Assembly: GCF_001687365.1 (NCBI RefSeq)
Contig: NZ_LGLV01000005.1
Coordinates: forward strand, 372,001-436,000
Direction: 5' to 3'
DNA length: 64,000 bases
From: Pararhizobium polonicum
GTDB lineage: Bacteria; Pseudomonadota; Alphaproteobacteria; Rhizobiales; Rhizobiaceae
Positions 33,581-41,854 of the stretch are shown one piece after another. A program made the translations under genes and the position numbers. Within the stretch, counting starts at the first letter, position 1. Each line of letters opens with the position of its first letter. The notes under the pieces are model-generated. The model did not search any database, had not been told where the DNA came from, and was given only the letters and a program-made list of their open reading frames with translations.

Positions 33581-34012
33581 TTATCTGGGTGGAATCGAAT
33601 AGGTTGCGGTCGCGTGGGCGACCAGTTCTTGAGCGCCAAGCGCGCTGATCGCGGCATCGAGCACCGCCAGCCGCTTGCCGAGTTTCAGGATGCGGCAGGT
33701 GCATTGCAGGGGCTCAAGCCTCGGTTTCCGCAGGAAGTTGATGTTGAGATTGGTGGTAACGGCAAGCGCCACCGGGCCGATATGGGCAAGCAGGGTGATA
33801 TAGGCGGTGACGTCGGCAAGGGCGAACAGCGTCGGCCCGGAAACCGTGCCGCCGGGGCGCAGGTGCTTGTCCTGCGGATCGAGCCGCATGGTGGCAAAGC
33901 CCGGGCCGGTGGCGATGACCTCAAAGATCCTGCCATCGGTATGCACCTCGGAAAAATCCGTTTCGAGGAAGCGGTTGAGGTCTTCGACGGTGAGGATCGG
34001 TTCCAGAGACAT
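33581..34012 (-). CDS. PaaI-like hotdog-fold thioesterase
   Basis: The 143-residue protein has the hotdog core: DKHLRPGGTVSGPTLFALAD (the loop before the long helix), then TTNLNINFLRKPRLEPLQCT. Relatives hydrolyse acyl-CoA thioesters; the substrate is unknown. The region around the next + strand gene (an enoyl-CoA hydratase) suggests fatty or aromatic acid metabolism, but the genes are divergent with a 164-bp gap and may be independent. Confidence 0.82.
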   Translation of the reverse strand: MSLEPILTVEDLNRFLETDFSEVHTDGRIFEVIATGPGFATMRLDPQDKHLRPGGTVSGPTLFALADVTAYITLLAHIGPVALAVTTNLNINFLRKPRLEPLQCTCRILKLGKRLAVLDAAISALGAQELVAHATATYSIPPR

Positions 34013-34176
34013 GGCGTGCTCCCAAAAGACAGGACTGCTTTACAGACCGGCAGCCCGCCAGGGCAAGCTGGAAGAAAGTCTTAAACTCTGTCGTGCGCGC
34101 TTGAAACGGCGGTTGCCGCGGCGTACCAAGCGCTGATGTGGCCGACCCGGCAAGAAGTTTGACAGAGGAAAAAGAC

Positions 34177-34998
34177 ATGGCGGACATCGTTCCCTTACAC
34201 AAGGAAGAACCCCGCGGCCTGCTGCTGAGTGAGGTTTCCGGCGCCGTGCTGCGGCTGACGCTGAACAATCCGCCGGCCAACGTATTGTCGATCGGGTTGC
34301 TGGAAGCGCTGTCCACGGAGCTGGATGCCGTTGCCCAGTCCGAAGACATCCGGGTTGTCATCCTGGCAGCGTCCGGCACGCTTTTCTCGGCGGGGCATGA
34401 CTTGAAGGAACTGACGGCGCACCGTTCCGACGAAGACGACGGGCGAGCCTTCTTCGAGAAAACGCTGCGGCTCTGTGCCGATCTCATGCTGAAGATCGGC
34501 CAGCTGCCGCAACCGGTGATCGCCGAAATCGATGGGCTGGCGACGGCGGCCGGTTTGCAGCTGGTGGCGAGCTGCGATCTGGCGATCTGTACGGATAGTT
34601 CGACTTTCTGCACGCCCGGCGTCAATATCGGCCTGTTCTGCTCGACGCCGATGGTCGCCGTATCGCGCGCAGCCCACCGCAAGCAGGCGATGGAAATGCT
34701 TTTGACCGGCGAAACCATCGACGCCTCGACGGCAAAGGATTTCGGCCTGATCAACCGCATCGTGCCGAAACAGTATCTGCAGCAGGTGGTCAACAAATAC
34801 GCCGCCGTCATCGCCTCGAAATCGCCGCAGGCACTGCGGATCGGCAAGCAGGCCTTCAACGCTCAGGCGGACATGAGCATCGCGGACGCCTATGATTTCG
34901 CCACGGGTATCATGGTGGAGAACATGCTCAAATCGGATGCGAAAGAGGGTATCGATGCGGTTCTGGGCAAGCGGACGCCGGAGTGGGAAGGCAATTGA
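34177..34998 (+). CDS. Enoyl-CoA hydratase/isomerase family protein
   Basis: The 273-residue protein keeps the crotonase features: NNPPANVLSIGLLEALSTEL, an oxyanion-hole segment SAGHDLKELTAHR, IAEIDGLATAAGLQLVASCD and NIGLFCSTPMVAVSR. Of the two usual catalytic Glu positions, the first (in most hydratases GGGCELAM...) reads AGLQLVAS, so one acid is missing and the reaction may be isomerase- or hydrolase-like rather than classic hydration. The ATG at 34177 has GAGGAAAAAG upstream. Confidence 0.85.
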   Translation: MADIVPLHKEEPRGLLLSEVSGAVLRLTLNNPPANVLSIGLLEALSTELDAVAQSEDIRVVILAASGTLFSAGHDLKELTAHRSDEDDGRAFFEKTLRLCADLMLKIGQLPQPVIAEIDGLATAAGLQLVASCDLAICTDSSTFCTPGVNIGLFCSTPMVAVSRAAHRKQAMEMLLTGETIDASTAKDFGLINRIVPKQYLQQVVNKYAAVIASKSPQALRIGKQAFNAQADMSIADAYDFATGIMVENMLKSDAKEGIDAVLGKRTPEWEGN

Positions 34999-34999
34999 T

Positions 35000-35269
35000 C
35001 TAGTCGTAGTGCGACCGGCAGGCTGCGACTTCAAGCAATTGTAAATCGCCACTGCCGGACACGCGGTAGATCAGACGATGTTCCTGGTTGATGCGGCGCG
35101 ACCACCATCCTTTGAGTTCGTTCCGGAGAGGCTCTGGTTTACCGGTGCCGGTAAAAGGCGTTCGCTGGCATTCTTTCAGCAGCAGGAGAATGCGCCCCAG
35201 CATTTTTCGGTCCTGAGCGATCCAGTATTGCAGGTCATCCCAGGCATCGGCCGAAAACTGGAGCCTCAT
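35000..35269 (-). CDS. yoeB: YoeB-type mRNA endonuclease toxin
   Basis: The 89-residue protein has the YoeB pattern: a start FSADAWDDLQYWIAQDRKML, the WWSRRINQEHRLIYRV strand, and the C-terminus CRSHYD. In Escherichia coli YoeB the catalytic Glu46, Arg65 and His83 sit in these segments and the tail is CRYHY; here a Ser replaces the first Tyr. The start overlaps the antitoxin stop (ATGA), so the two are coupled. YoeB cuts mRNA in the ribosomal A site when released from YefM. Confidence 0.93.
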   Translation of the reverse strand: MRLQFSADAWDDLQYWIAQDRKMLGRILLLLKECQRTPFTGTGKPEPLRNELKGWWSRRINQEHRLIYRVSGSGDLQLLEVAACRSHYD

Positions 35270-35532
35270 TCTTGCGCAAGCAACGCGTCAAAATCGACTT
35301 CGATGCCCTTGCCGGCATCCAGCTCGGCGATTGAGCGAAGAAGGCGTTCCCTATTGACGGGATTTGCCGTCAGGTACATCGTTTCCTTCCATCCTTCGAA
35401 ATCGCTGAGCGACATGACGACCATGGGCTCGCGGTTTTGCCGCGTCACGATCAGTTCGTCGTGATCCTGTTCGACCCGGTCGAAGTGCTTTGCCATGTTG
35501 GCGCGAAGTTCGGATAGGCTGATGACGTTCAT
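35266..35532 (-). CDS. yefM: YefM-type antitoxin (Phd/YefM family)
   Basis: The 88-residue protein opens with the DNA-binding Phd/YefM fold (MNVISLSELRANMAKHFDRV, then LIVTRQNREPMVVMSLSDFE) and ends in an acidic tail that would wrap the toxin. It precedes yoeB with a 4-bp overlap. Two TGTAC motifs upstream fit autoregulation by the complex. Confidence 0.93.
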   Translation of the reverse strand: MNVISLSELRANMAKHFDRVEQDHDELIVTRQNREPMVVMSLSDFEGWKETMYLTANPVNRERLLRSIAELDAGKGIEVDFDALLAQE

Positions 35533-35544
35533 GATGGGATCCTC

Positions 35545-35566
35545 TGTACGTGATCCTGTACATACG
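35545..35566 (-). promoter_or_regulatory. Putative YefM operator with paired TGTAC motifs
   Basis: TGTACG at 35545-35550 and TGTACA at 35557-35562 lie 12 bp apart, about 13-30 bp upstream of the yefM start. The yefM-yoeB operator of Escherichia coli is known to carry TGTACA hexamers in adjacent palindromes, so this is a likely autoregulation site. Confidence 0.6.
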
Positions 35567-35583
35567 TGATTTTACCGGATTTC

Positions 35584-36420
35584 TCAAGCCAGCTTGAGCA
35601 TCAGCGCCCCGAGCGCGATCAGGCAGGCGGCGGCGATGCGGAAGATGCTGACGTGCTCTTTCAGGAAGACGATCGAGATGACGATGGCAAACAGGATCGA
35701 TGTTTCGCGCAGCGCGGCAACGGTCGCGACCGGCGCTTTCGTCATCGCCCAGAGCGCCAGGCCATAGGCGCCGATCGAGCCGCCGCCGCCGATCAGGCCG
35801 CGCCACCATTGATGGCGGACGTGGAAGAGCACCGGTGCGAAGCCGCGTGTGGCGAAAGCCCAGGTGAAGAGAAGTACCGGCGGCAAAAGCGCCATCCACA
35901 GCGTATAGGAGATGGGATTGAGCGCCAGCCGTGCGCCGATGCCGTCGACATAGGTATAGCAGGCGATCACCACGGCATTGGCAAGCGCTAGCAGAATGGC
36001 GCGCTTGCCGCCCTTGCGCGCCTCGAAGGCGAGCGTCAGCACGCCGGTCGAGATCGTCAGCACGCCGGCGATCGCACCAGTGGACAGGTTCTCGCCGATG
36101 ATGGCGCCGCTGGTCGCGGCCACCAGCAAAGGCGCCACACCGCGCATCAGCGGATAGACGAGGCCGATGTCGCTCGCCCGGTAAGCGGCGGCGACCAGCT
36201 GGAAATAAGCGAACTGGAACAGCGCCGACACCAGGATGAACGGCCAGGCGTCGGGATGCGGCAGCGGCATGAACGGCAGGAAGGGCAGGGCGACGACGGC
36301 AGCACCCAGCGCGATCATCGCCGCATCCAACGATTTCTCCGATCCCGCCTTGACCAGCGCGTTCCATGTCGCATGCAGGAGCGCCCCGAACAGAACGAGA
36401 GCGATGACGTCGAGAGGCAC
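35584..36420 (-). CDS. EamA/DMT-family transporter
   Basis: The 278-residue protein has ten hydrophobic helices in two EamA repeats, with LVYPLMRGVAPLLVAATSGA in the first half and VAALRETSILFAIVISIVFL in the second. The family exports amino acids, metabolites or drugs, and the substrate is unknown here. Leading segment FGALLHATWNALVKAG is typical of this subgroup. It is separate from the toxin-antitoxin operon. Confidence 0.88.
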   Translation of the reverse strand: MPLDVIALVLFGALLHATWNALVKAGSEKSLDAAMIALGAAVVALPFLPFMPLPHPDAWPFILVSALFQFAYFQLVAAAYRASDIGLVYPLMRGVAPLLVAATSGAIIGENLSTGAIAGVLTISTGVLTLAFEARKGGKRAILLALANAVVIACYTYVDGIGARLALNPISYTLWMALLPPVLLFTWAFATRGFAPVLFHVRHQWWRGLIGGGGSIGAYGLALWAMTKAPVATVAALRETSILFAIVISIVFLKEHVSIFRIAAACLIALGALMLKLA

Positions 36421-36637
36421 GGGAAACCTTCAGGAAATGCGAGGAAAACGGCGGAGCAGTTGGGTTTTGAAGGCCGCCACCGCGAAAAGCAACTCGATTT
36501 TCCGCAAAGGGCCAATTTTGGCCACCCGTTGCGATCCACTTCGCTTCGGGAATCGGGCATGACCCGCATCTGATCGGTTGACAGCGGGGAGAGCTGTCTC
36601 AATTATCGCCAACAGCGATTGTGCAGCGCGGAATTCG

Positions 36638-37069
36638 ATGATGAATCATGACGTGTATCCCGACTACTACCTGTCCGACATTCTGCGCTCGACGAAAACC
36701 ATTGCGCTGGTCGGCGCATCGCCCAATGCGGAGCGGCCGAGCCATCGGGTGATGGCGTTCCTCCTGCGCAAGGGCTACACGGTTTTTCCGGTCAATCCGG
36801 GCCAGGCAGGCAAGGAAATCCAGGGCCGGACGGTCTATGCCCGGCTTGCCGATATCCCCGAGCCCATCGATATGGTCGATGTGTTTCGTGCCGCCGACGC
36901 GCTTCCCGCACTGGTCGATGAAATCCTGGCGCTGGCCGTGCGCCCGAAAGTCATCTGGGGCCAATTGTCGGTTCGCGATGACGAAGCGGCGGCAAAGGCC
37001 GAAGAAAACGGCATCCAGGTGGTGATGGACCGCTGCCCTGCCATCGAATATCCGCGTCTTGTCGGCTGA
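36638..37069 (+). CDS. CoA-binding domain protein (YccU type)
   Basis: The 143-residue protein is a stand-alone CoA_binding Rossmann domain: IALVGASPNAERPSHRVMAF, then VFPVNPGQAGKEIQGRTVYA, IDMVDVFRAADALPALVDEI and VMDRCPAIEYPRL at the end. Such proteins bind CoA but their role is not established. Two tandem ATG codons (36638, 36641) are possible starts. It precedes the metY-like gene by 130 bp. Confidence 0.88.
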   Translation: MMNHDVYPDYYLSDILRSTKTIALVGASPNAERPSHRVMAFLLRKGYTVFPVNPGQAGKEIQGRTVYARLADIPEPIDMVDVFRAADALPALVDEILALAVRPKVIWGQLSVRDDEAAAKAEENGIQVVMDRCPAIEYPRLVG

Positions 37070-37199
37070 TCTTCCCTTGTCGGAAACGGAGATTGAAACA
37101 CCGGGAATGTCGTGCGGGAAAATCGGTCAAAACAGTCTTTGACCGCAGGGGCCTGCCTCTGAAATAGTGCGCCGAACTTGATCAAGGGAGGACACACCG

Positions 37200-38480
37200 G
37201 TGAAGAACAATCCAGGTTTCAACACGCTCGCCATCCATGCGGGCGCTGCGCCGGACCCGAGCACAGGGGCACGGGCGACGCCGATCTACCAGACGACCAG
37301 CTTCGTCTTCAACGATGCCGATCACGCTGCCTCGCTGTTCGGCCTGCAGGCCTTCGGCAACATTTATACCCGAATCATGAACCCGACCCAGGCGGTGCTC
37401 GAAGAGCGCGTCGCAGCGCTTGAGGGCGGCACGGCGGCGCTGGCCGTCGCGTCGGGCCATGCGGCGCAGCTGCTGGTGTTCCATGCCATCATGAGTCCCG
37501 GCGACAATTTTCTGGCCGCGCGCCAGCTCTATGGCGGCTCCGTCAACCAGTTCGGCAATGCCTTCAAATCCTTCGACTGGCGGGTCCGCTGGGTCGATAC
37601 GGCGGATATTGCCTCCTTCGAAAGCCAGATCGACGAGCGGACCAAGGCGATCTTCATCGAGAGCCTGGCCAATCCCGGCGGCACTTTCGTCGATATCGCT
37701 GGTATCTCGGCGGTCGCCAGGAAACACGGCCTGCCGCTGATCGTCGACAATACGATGGCAACGCCCTACCTCATCCGACCGATCGAGCACGGTGCCGATA
37801 TCATCGTGCATTCGCTGACCAAGTTCATGGGCGGTCATGGCAATTCGATGGGCGGCGTCATCGTCGATGGCGGCACGTTCGACTGGTCGAAATCCGGCAA
37901 ATATCCGATCCTGTCGGAACCGCGTCCGGAATATGCCGGCATGGTGCTGCATGCGACCTTCGGCAATTTCGCCTTCGCCATTGCCTGCCGGGTTCTGGGT
38001 TTGCGCGATTTCGGTCCGGCGATCTCGCCGTTCAACGCTTTCCTACTCTTGACCGGCATCGAGACCCTGCCGCTGCGGATGCAGCGCCATTGCGATAATG
38101 CGCTTGCGGTTGCCACGTGGCTCGGTACCCATGACAAGGTCGCCTGGGTCAATTATGCCGGTCTGGAGAGCAACGCCAATCACGGCCTGCAGCAGAAATA
38201 CGCGCCGAAGGGGGCGGGTGCGGTCTTCACGTTCGGCCTGAAGGGCGGCTACGAGGCCGGCAAACGTTTCGTCGAAGGGCTGGAGATGGTCTCGCACCTC
38301 GCCAATATCGGCGATACGCGCTCGCTGGTGATCCATCCGGCCTCGACCACCCACCGGCAGCTGACGGAGGAACAGCAGACGGCAGCCGGTGCCGGCCCGG
38401 AAGTCGTGCGGCTATCCGTCGGCATCGAGGATATCAGCGACATCATCGCCGATCTCGAGCAGTCGCTTGCCAAGGTTTGA
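37200..38480 (+). CDS. metY: O-acetylhomoserine aminocarboxypropyltransferase (sulfhydrylase)
   Basis: This PLP enzyme makes homocysteine from O-acetylhomoserine and sulfide. It has 426 residues, the length of the MetY group, with YQTTSFVFNDADHAASLFGL, IYTRIMNPTQAVLEERVAAL and the PLP lysine Lys208 in HSLTKFMGGHG. The start is GTG at 37200 with AGGGAGGA ten bases upstream. The 130-bp leader shows no match to a SAM-II riboswitch by eye, though the metY genes of some relatives carry one. Confidence 0.92.
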   Translation: MKNNPGFNTLAIHAGAAPDPSTGARATPIYQTTSFVFNDADHAASLFGLQAFGNIYTRIMNPTQAVLEERVAALEGGTAALAVASGHAAQLLVFHAIMSPGDNFLAARQLYGGSVNQFGNAFKSFDWRVRWVDTADIASFESQIDERTKAIFIESLANPGGTFVDIAGISAVARKHGLPLIVDNTMATPYLIRPIEHGADIIVHSLTKFMGGHGNSMGGVIVDGGTFDWSKSGKYPILSEPRPEYAGMVLHATFGNFAFAIACRVLGLRDFGPAISPFNAFLLLTGIETLPLRMQRHCDNALAVATWLGTHDKVAWVNYAGLESNANHGLQQKYAPKGAGAVFTFGLKGGYEAGKRFVEGLEMVSHLANIGDTRSLVIHPASTTHRQLTEEQQTAAGAGPEVVRLSVGIEDISDIIADLEQSLAKV

Positions 38481-38545
38481 TGAGATTCACCAGGTATCTT
38501 CGATTTGCGTCAAACAACACTTGGCGCAAATCGGCTGCTTAATCA

Positions 38546-38559
38546 TCATCTATAGGATG
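38546..38559 (+). repeat. Left 14-bp direct repeat flanking an AT-rich gene
   Basis: TCATCTATAGGATG occurs here and again at 38991-39004 in the same orientation, on both sides of the gene at 38626-38964. The flanks are clearly poorer in G+C than neighbouring genes. Confidence 0.6.
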
Positions 38560-38625
38560 GGTATTATACTCAATAATCAGGAACTGTAGGGCGGTGCAGA
38601 TGAGCGTGGAGACAGAGCAAATAAA

Positions 38626-38964
38626 ATGATGTTCGAAATCCATAGCCATCAAGGGGTTGGAGAAATTCGGTTTGGTATGACTCGAAGCGAAGTACATGCA
38701 GCACTTGGTGTTGAGTTTGAGAGTTTCAAGCGAAGCTCGCAGGACGCACATCCCAGCGACCACTTCATTGGGCTTGGATGTTTTGTCTACTATGGCGACA
38801 GTGGCCGGGTAGATGCTGTTGAGTTTTTAGAGCCTGCTGAGCCAACGCTAAATGGGGTAAACCTACTCAGTTTTGGTTTTACAGATTTAATCCGGCAAAT
38901 AACGAAGATCGATCCTGACGTGTCAGTTGAGAGTGATGTGAGACTGAAGCCGATTGCTGACTAG
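38626..38964 (+). CDS. Hypothetical protein in an AT-rich islet
   Basis: A 112-residue protein, not recognised with certainty. It starts HSHQGVGEIRFGMTRSEVHA and contains SDHFIGLGCFVYYGDSGRVD and NLLSFGFTDLIRQITKIDP. The IRFGMTRSEV segment resembles the opening of immunity-type or SUKH-neighbour proteins in polymorphic toxin loci, but this is a weak impression. Codon use is AT-rich compared with its neighbours and it sits between 14-bp direct repeats, so horizontal acquisition is likely. Confidence 0.6.
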   Translation: MMFEIHSHQGVGEIRFGMTRSEVHAALGVEFESFKRSSQDAHPSDHFIGLGCFVYYGDSGRVDAVEFLEPAEPTLNGVNLLSFGFTDLIRQITKIDPDVSVESDVRLKPIAD

Positions 38965-38990
38965 GGTGGTCGGTGCCGAAACGCGCTCAA

Positions 38991-39004
38991 TCATCTATAG
39001 GATG
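38991..39004 (+). repeat. Right 14-bp direct repeat flanking an AT-rich gene
   Basis: Second copy of TCATCTATAGGATG, 445 bp from the first. It may be the target duplication of an insertion or the scar of one. Confidence 0.6.
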
Positions 39005-39126
39005 TGGTGAAATACCAAAAGGTTGTGGCGACCGAGAGGAAATAACCGCATGAATCAATACGCCCTCACCAATCATTTCTGACGTTCCACATTTAACACA
39101 TCGGCCGTTTCGCCTATGGAGCCACT

Positions 39127-39471
39127 ATGACCCACGCACTGACATTCGATCCGTCGTCGCTTGAACCCGAGATCGGCGGGCCCGCACCGGAGCGGCTGAT
39201 CTCGGGGACGCCGGAATTCCGCACCTGGAATTTCGAGGAAGCGGAAGGCGGCATTTATGCCGGCATCTGGGAGGCGACGCCGGGCAAATGGCGCATCGTC
39301 TATGACGAGTGGGAATATTTCCACATCCTGTCCGGCGTTTCCGTCGTTACCGAGGATAACGGCGCGGTGACGCATCTGAAGGCCGGCGACAGCATGATCC
39401 TCAGACCCGGCTTCAAGGGAAGCTGGGAAGTGATTGAAACGACTCGCAAGGACTATGTCATTCGGGTGTGA
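39127..39471 (+). CDS. Cupin-fold protein (DUF861 type)
   Basis: The 114-residue protein has a single cupin barrel: GGIYAGIWEATPGKWRIVYD, then EWEYFHILSGVSVVTEDNGA and KAGDSMILRPGFKGSWEVIE. This is the pattern of (S)-ureidoglycine aminohydrolase-like or DUF861 cupins, in which a glutamate-rich EYFHILSG motif replaces the usual His cluster. Function is unknown. It converges with the P450 gene. Confidence 0.82.
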   Translation: MTHALTFDPSSLEPEIGGPAPERLISGTPEFRTWNFEEAEGGIYAGIWEATPGKWRIVYDEWEYFHILSGVSVVTEDNGAVTHLKAGDSMILRPGFKGSWEVIETTRKDYVIRV

Positions 39472-39504
39472 CGCGAAATAGCCGGGCGATTGCCCGTCCG
39501 GCTG

Positions 39505-40752
39505 CTACCACTCCAGGTCCAGCCTCTCCAGGCCGTGGAAATGATAGCTGTCCTTCACCTGCGGCGTGCCCTTGAGCCGCAGCCCCGGCAGGCGTTCGAA
39601 CAGGATCGGCAGCGACAGTTTCAGTTCCAGCCTCGCCAGCGGTGCGCCGATGCAGAAATGCAGGCCGGCGCCGAAGGAGGTGTGTGCGCCTTCGTTGCGG
39701 TCGGGACGGAAGGTGAGGGGATCGGAGAATTTCTTCGGATCGACATTGGCGGCGGCCAGCAGCAGGCCGATCTTGTCGCCCTTCTTCAGGCTGATGCCGT
39801 CGTCCAGCTCGATGTCGGAAAGCGCGTAGCGCTGGAAGATGTGCAGCGGCGCCGCATAGCGCATGCATTCCTCGATCGTCCGCTCGGTGGCGGTGTCGCT
39901 GGAAAAGGCCACGTCGGCAGGCGTCCCGGTTTCGAGCAGGGTGCGCACGGCATTGCCGAGCTGGTGCACCGTCGCCTCGTGTCCGGCATTGAGCAGCAGC
40001 ACCGCCGTCGAGATGAGTTCGTCGTCCGACAGGCGTTCGCCGTCCTTCTCGGTGGTGATCATGTGGGTCAAAAGATCGTCGGAGGGATTGCCGCGCTTCC
40101 AGTCGATGATGTTCTTCAGATAGGCGCTGAACTCGGCCGACGCCTGGTTGGCATCGAGCTCGGTCTCAAGCGTCGGGTTGAACATGTACATCTTCACCAT
40201 GCGGTGCGACCAGTCGAGCAGCTTTGGCGCCATGTCCACCGGCACGCCGAGCATGCGGGCGATCACCGTCACCGGGACGATTTCGGCATAGGTCTTGAGC
40301 AGCTCGACCTCGCCGTCCTTCTCGAAACCGTCAATGAGGGAATGGGAAAGCGCCGCGATTTCCGGTTTCAACTGTTCGATCTGGCGTGAGACGAAGGCGC
40401 GGTTGACCAGCGTTCGCAGCCGCGTATGCGCCGGCGGTTCGAGTTCGAGCAGCGAATAGGCCTCCAGCCGGTCGAAATCCTGCAGATGCGGCTTGGGATC
40501 CGCCAGGCCCAGCTCCTCGCGGGTGGCGACATGCAGGATCTGCCGGCCGAAGCGGCGGTCGCGCAGGAGGCCGTTCACCTGGTCGTAGCCTGCGAAATAC
40601 CATTGCTGCTGCTCTTCCCAGAAGAAAGCCGGACATTGTTCGTGCAGCTTTGCGTAGGAGGCGAGCGGATTCTTGTAGAAGCCGGGATTGCGCACGTCGA
40701 TGCTGGCGGTACGGCTCGAGGCGGCGACGGAAATGGCAGGGGATGCGGGCAT
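39505..40752 (-). CDS. Cytochrome P450
   Basis: The 415-residue protein has the heme-binding signature with Cys367 in SFGAGLHFCIGAPLARLE, the ExxR motif (EECMRYA) and the I-helix LLNAGHEATVHQLGN with the acid-Thr pair. This is a soluble bacterial class I enzyme that needs separate ferredoxin partners; none is adjacent. Substrate unknown. The neighbouring cupin is convergent and probably independent. Confidence 0.93.
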   Translation of the reverse strand: MPASPAISVAASSRTASIDVRNPGFYKNPLASYAKLHEQCPAFFWEEQQQWYFAGYDQVNGLLRDRRFGRQILHVATREELGLADPKPHLQDFDRLEAYSLLELEPPAHTRLRTLVNRAFVSRQIEQLKPEIAALSHSLIDGFEKDGEVELLKTYAEIVPVTVIARMLGVPVDMAPKLLDWSHRMVKMYMFNPTLETELDANQASAEFSAYLKNIIDWKRGNPSDDLLTHMITTEKDGERLSDDELISTAVLLLNAGHEATVHQLGNAVRTLLETGTPADVAFSSDTATERTIEECMRYAAPLHIFQRYALSDIELDDGISLKKGDKIGLLLAAANVDPKKFSDPLTFRPDRNEGAHTSFGAGLHFCIGAPLARLELKLSLPILFERLPGLRLKGTPQVKDSYHFHGLERLDLEW

Positions 40753-40980
40753 GTGGTATTCTCGCTGGATGAAACGGCGTGTCTATGTTTCTGATCTACG
40801 GCGAGGACGCCATGGCAGACAAGGGGGCGGCAGGAGGATTGTCGTGTCCATGGTGGATATTGCTCCCCTGAAAATCGCGGTACCGGCATTGAAAAGCACG
40901 CATTTGCCGGATGCCGCCTTGCCTTGCGGTATGACATGTCTATTTCATGGGCGATGAATGGCAACGACCAGAGAGGGATT

Positions 40981-41835
40981 ATGGCTTCGTCGCATACCAG
41001 CCTGTCAGCGGGCATTCTGGCGGCCATCCGCGGCAAGCGCGTCTCGCTTGCAGGCCGGGATCCGGCGGGCCAGCGCGGCGACACCGTCATCGCCTCCTAC
41101 AACATCCACAAATGCGTCGGCACCGACAAGCGCTTCGATCCCGGCCGCACCACGGACGTGATCAGCGAAATCGGAGCGGATATCATCGCCCTGCAGGAGG
41201 CCGACCAGCGCTTCGGCGAGCGGGCGGGCCTGCTGGATCTCGAGCGGCTGCGCCGTGACTGTCATCTGATCGCGGTGCCGATCGCCGCTTTTTCCGCCAA
41301 GGGGCATGGCTGGCACGGCAATGTGCTGCTGTTGCGCGAGGGTGCGGTTGCCAAGGTGCATCAGCTGAAGCTTCCGGGCGTCGAGCCCCGCGGTGCGCTC
41401 GTCGTCGATCTCGACCTGAAAGCCGGGCCGCTGCGGATCATCGCCGCCCATTTCGGCCTGCTTCGCCATTCCCGAACCCGGCAGGCGGAGGCGATCATCG
41501 CGGCCATCAGCGCCGCCGACGAACGCCCGACGCTGCTGATCGGCGATCTCAACGAATGGCGAACGGGCCGCCGCTCAGCGCTCAGCTTCCTCAGCCCCGT
41601 CTTCGATCATGCCGCAACAGCCGTGCCGAGCTTTCCCTCGCGATTTCCGCTTCTGGCGCTCGACCGGGTGATGGGCAGCCCGCACAATCTGGTCACCGCC
41701 GTCGAGGTGCACAACACGCCGCTTTCCCGCGTGGCTTCCGATCATCTGCCGATCAAGGCCTATATCGACCTCAAGGCGGCGCTCTCTGGCGGTGGTGAAA
41801 ACCCGGTCAAAGCGGTTTCCGCCGCTCAACCCTGA
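40981..41835 (+). CDS. Endonuclease/exonuclease/phosphatase family protein
   Basis: The 284-residue protein has EEP-fold motifs: VIASYNIHKCVGTDKRFDPG, IIALQEADQRFGE (catalytic Glu), LLIGDLNEW (Asp and Asn) and ASDHLPIKAYIDL at the end. Such enzymes act on DNA, inositol phosphates or sphingomyelin. The ATG at 40981 follows GAGAGGGATT; longer forms lack a ribosome binding site. The stop lies 20 bases before the phospholipase-D gene, so the two form an operon. Confidence 0.88.
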   Translation: MASSHTSLSAGILAAIRGKRVSLAGRDPAGQRGDTVIASYNIHKCVGTDKRFDPGRTTDVISEIGADIIALQEADQRFGERAGLLDLERLRRDCHLIAVPIAAFSAKGHGWHGNVLLLREGAVAKVHQLKLPGVEPRGALVVDLDLKAGPLRIIAAHFGLLRHSRTRQAEAIIAAISAADERPTLLIGDLNEWRTGRRSALSFLSPVFDHAATAVPSFPSRFPLLALDRVMGSPHNLVTAVEVHNTPLSRVASDHLPIKAYIDLKAALSGGGENPVKAVSAAQP

Positions 41836-41854
41836 TGGACGGATCGTCGTTTTC

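Noticed and set aside
37070..37199. SAM-II riboswitch before metY
   Set aside because: The leader has no match to the SAM-II core by eye and it is short; a covariance search could change this.
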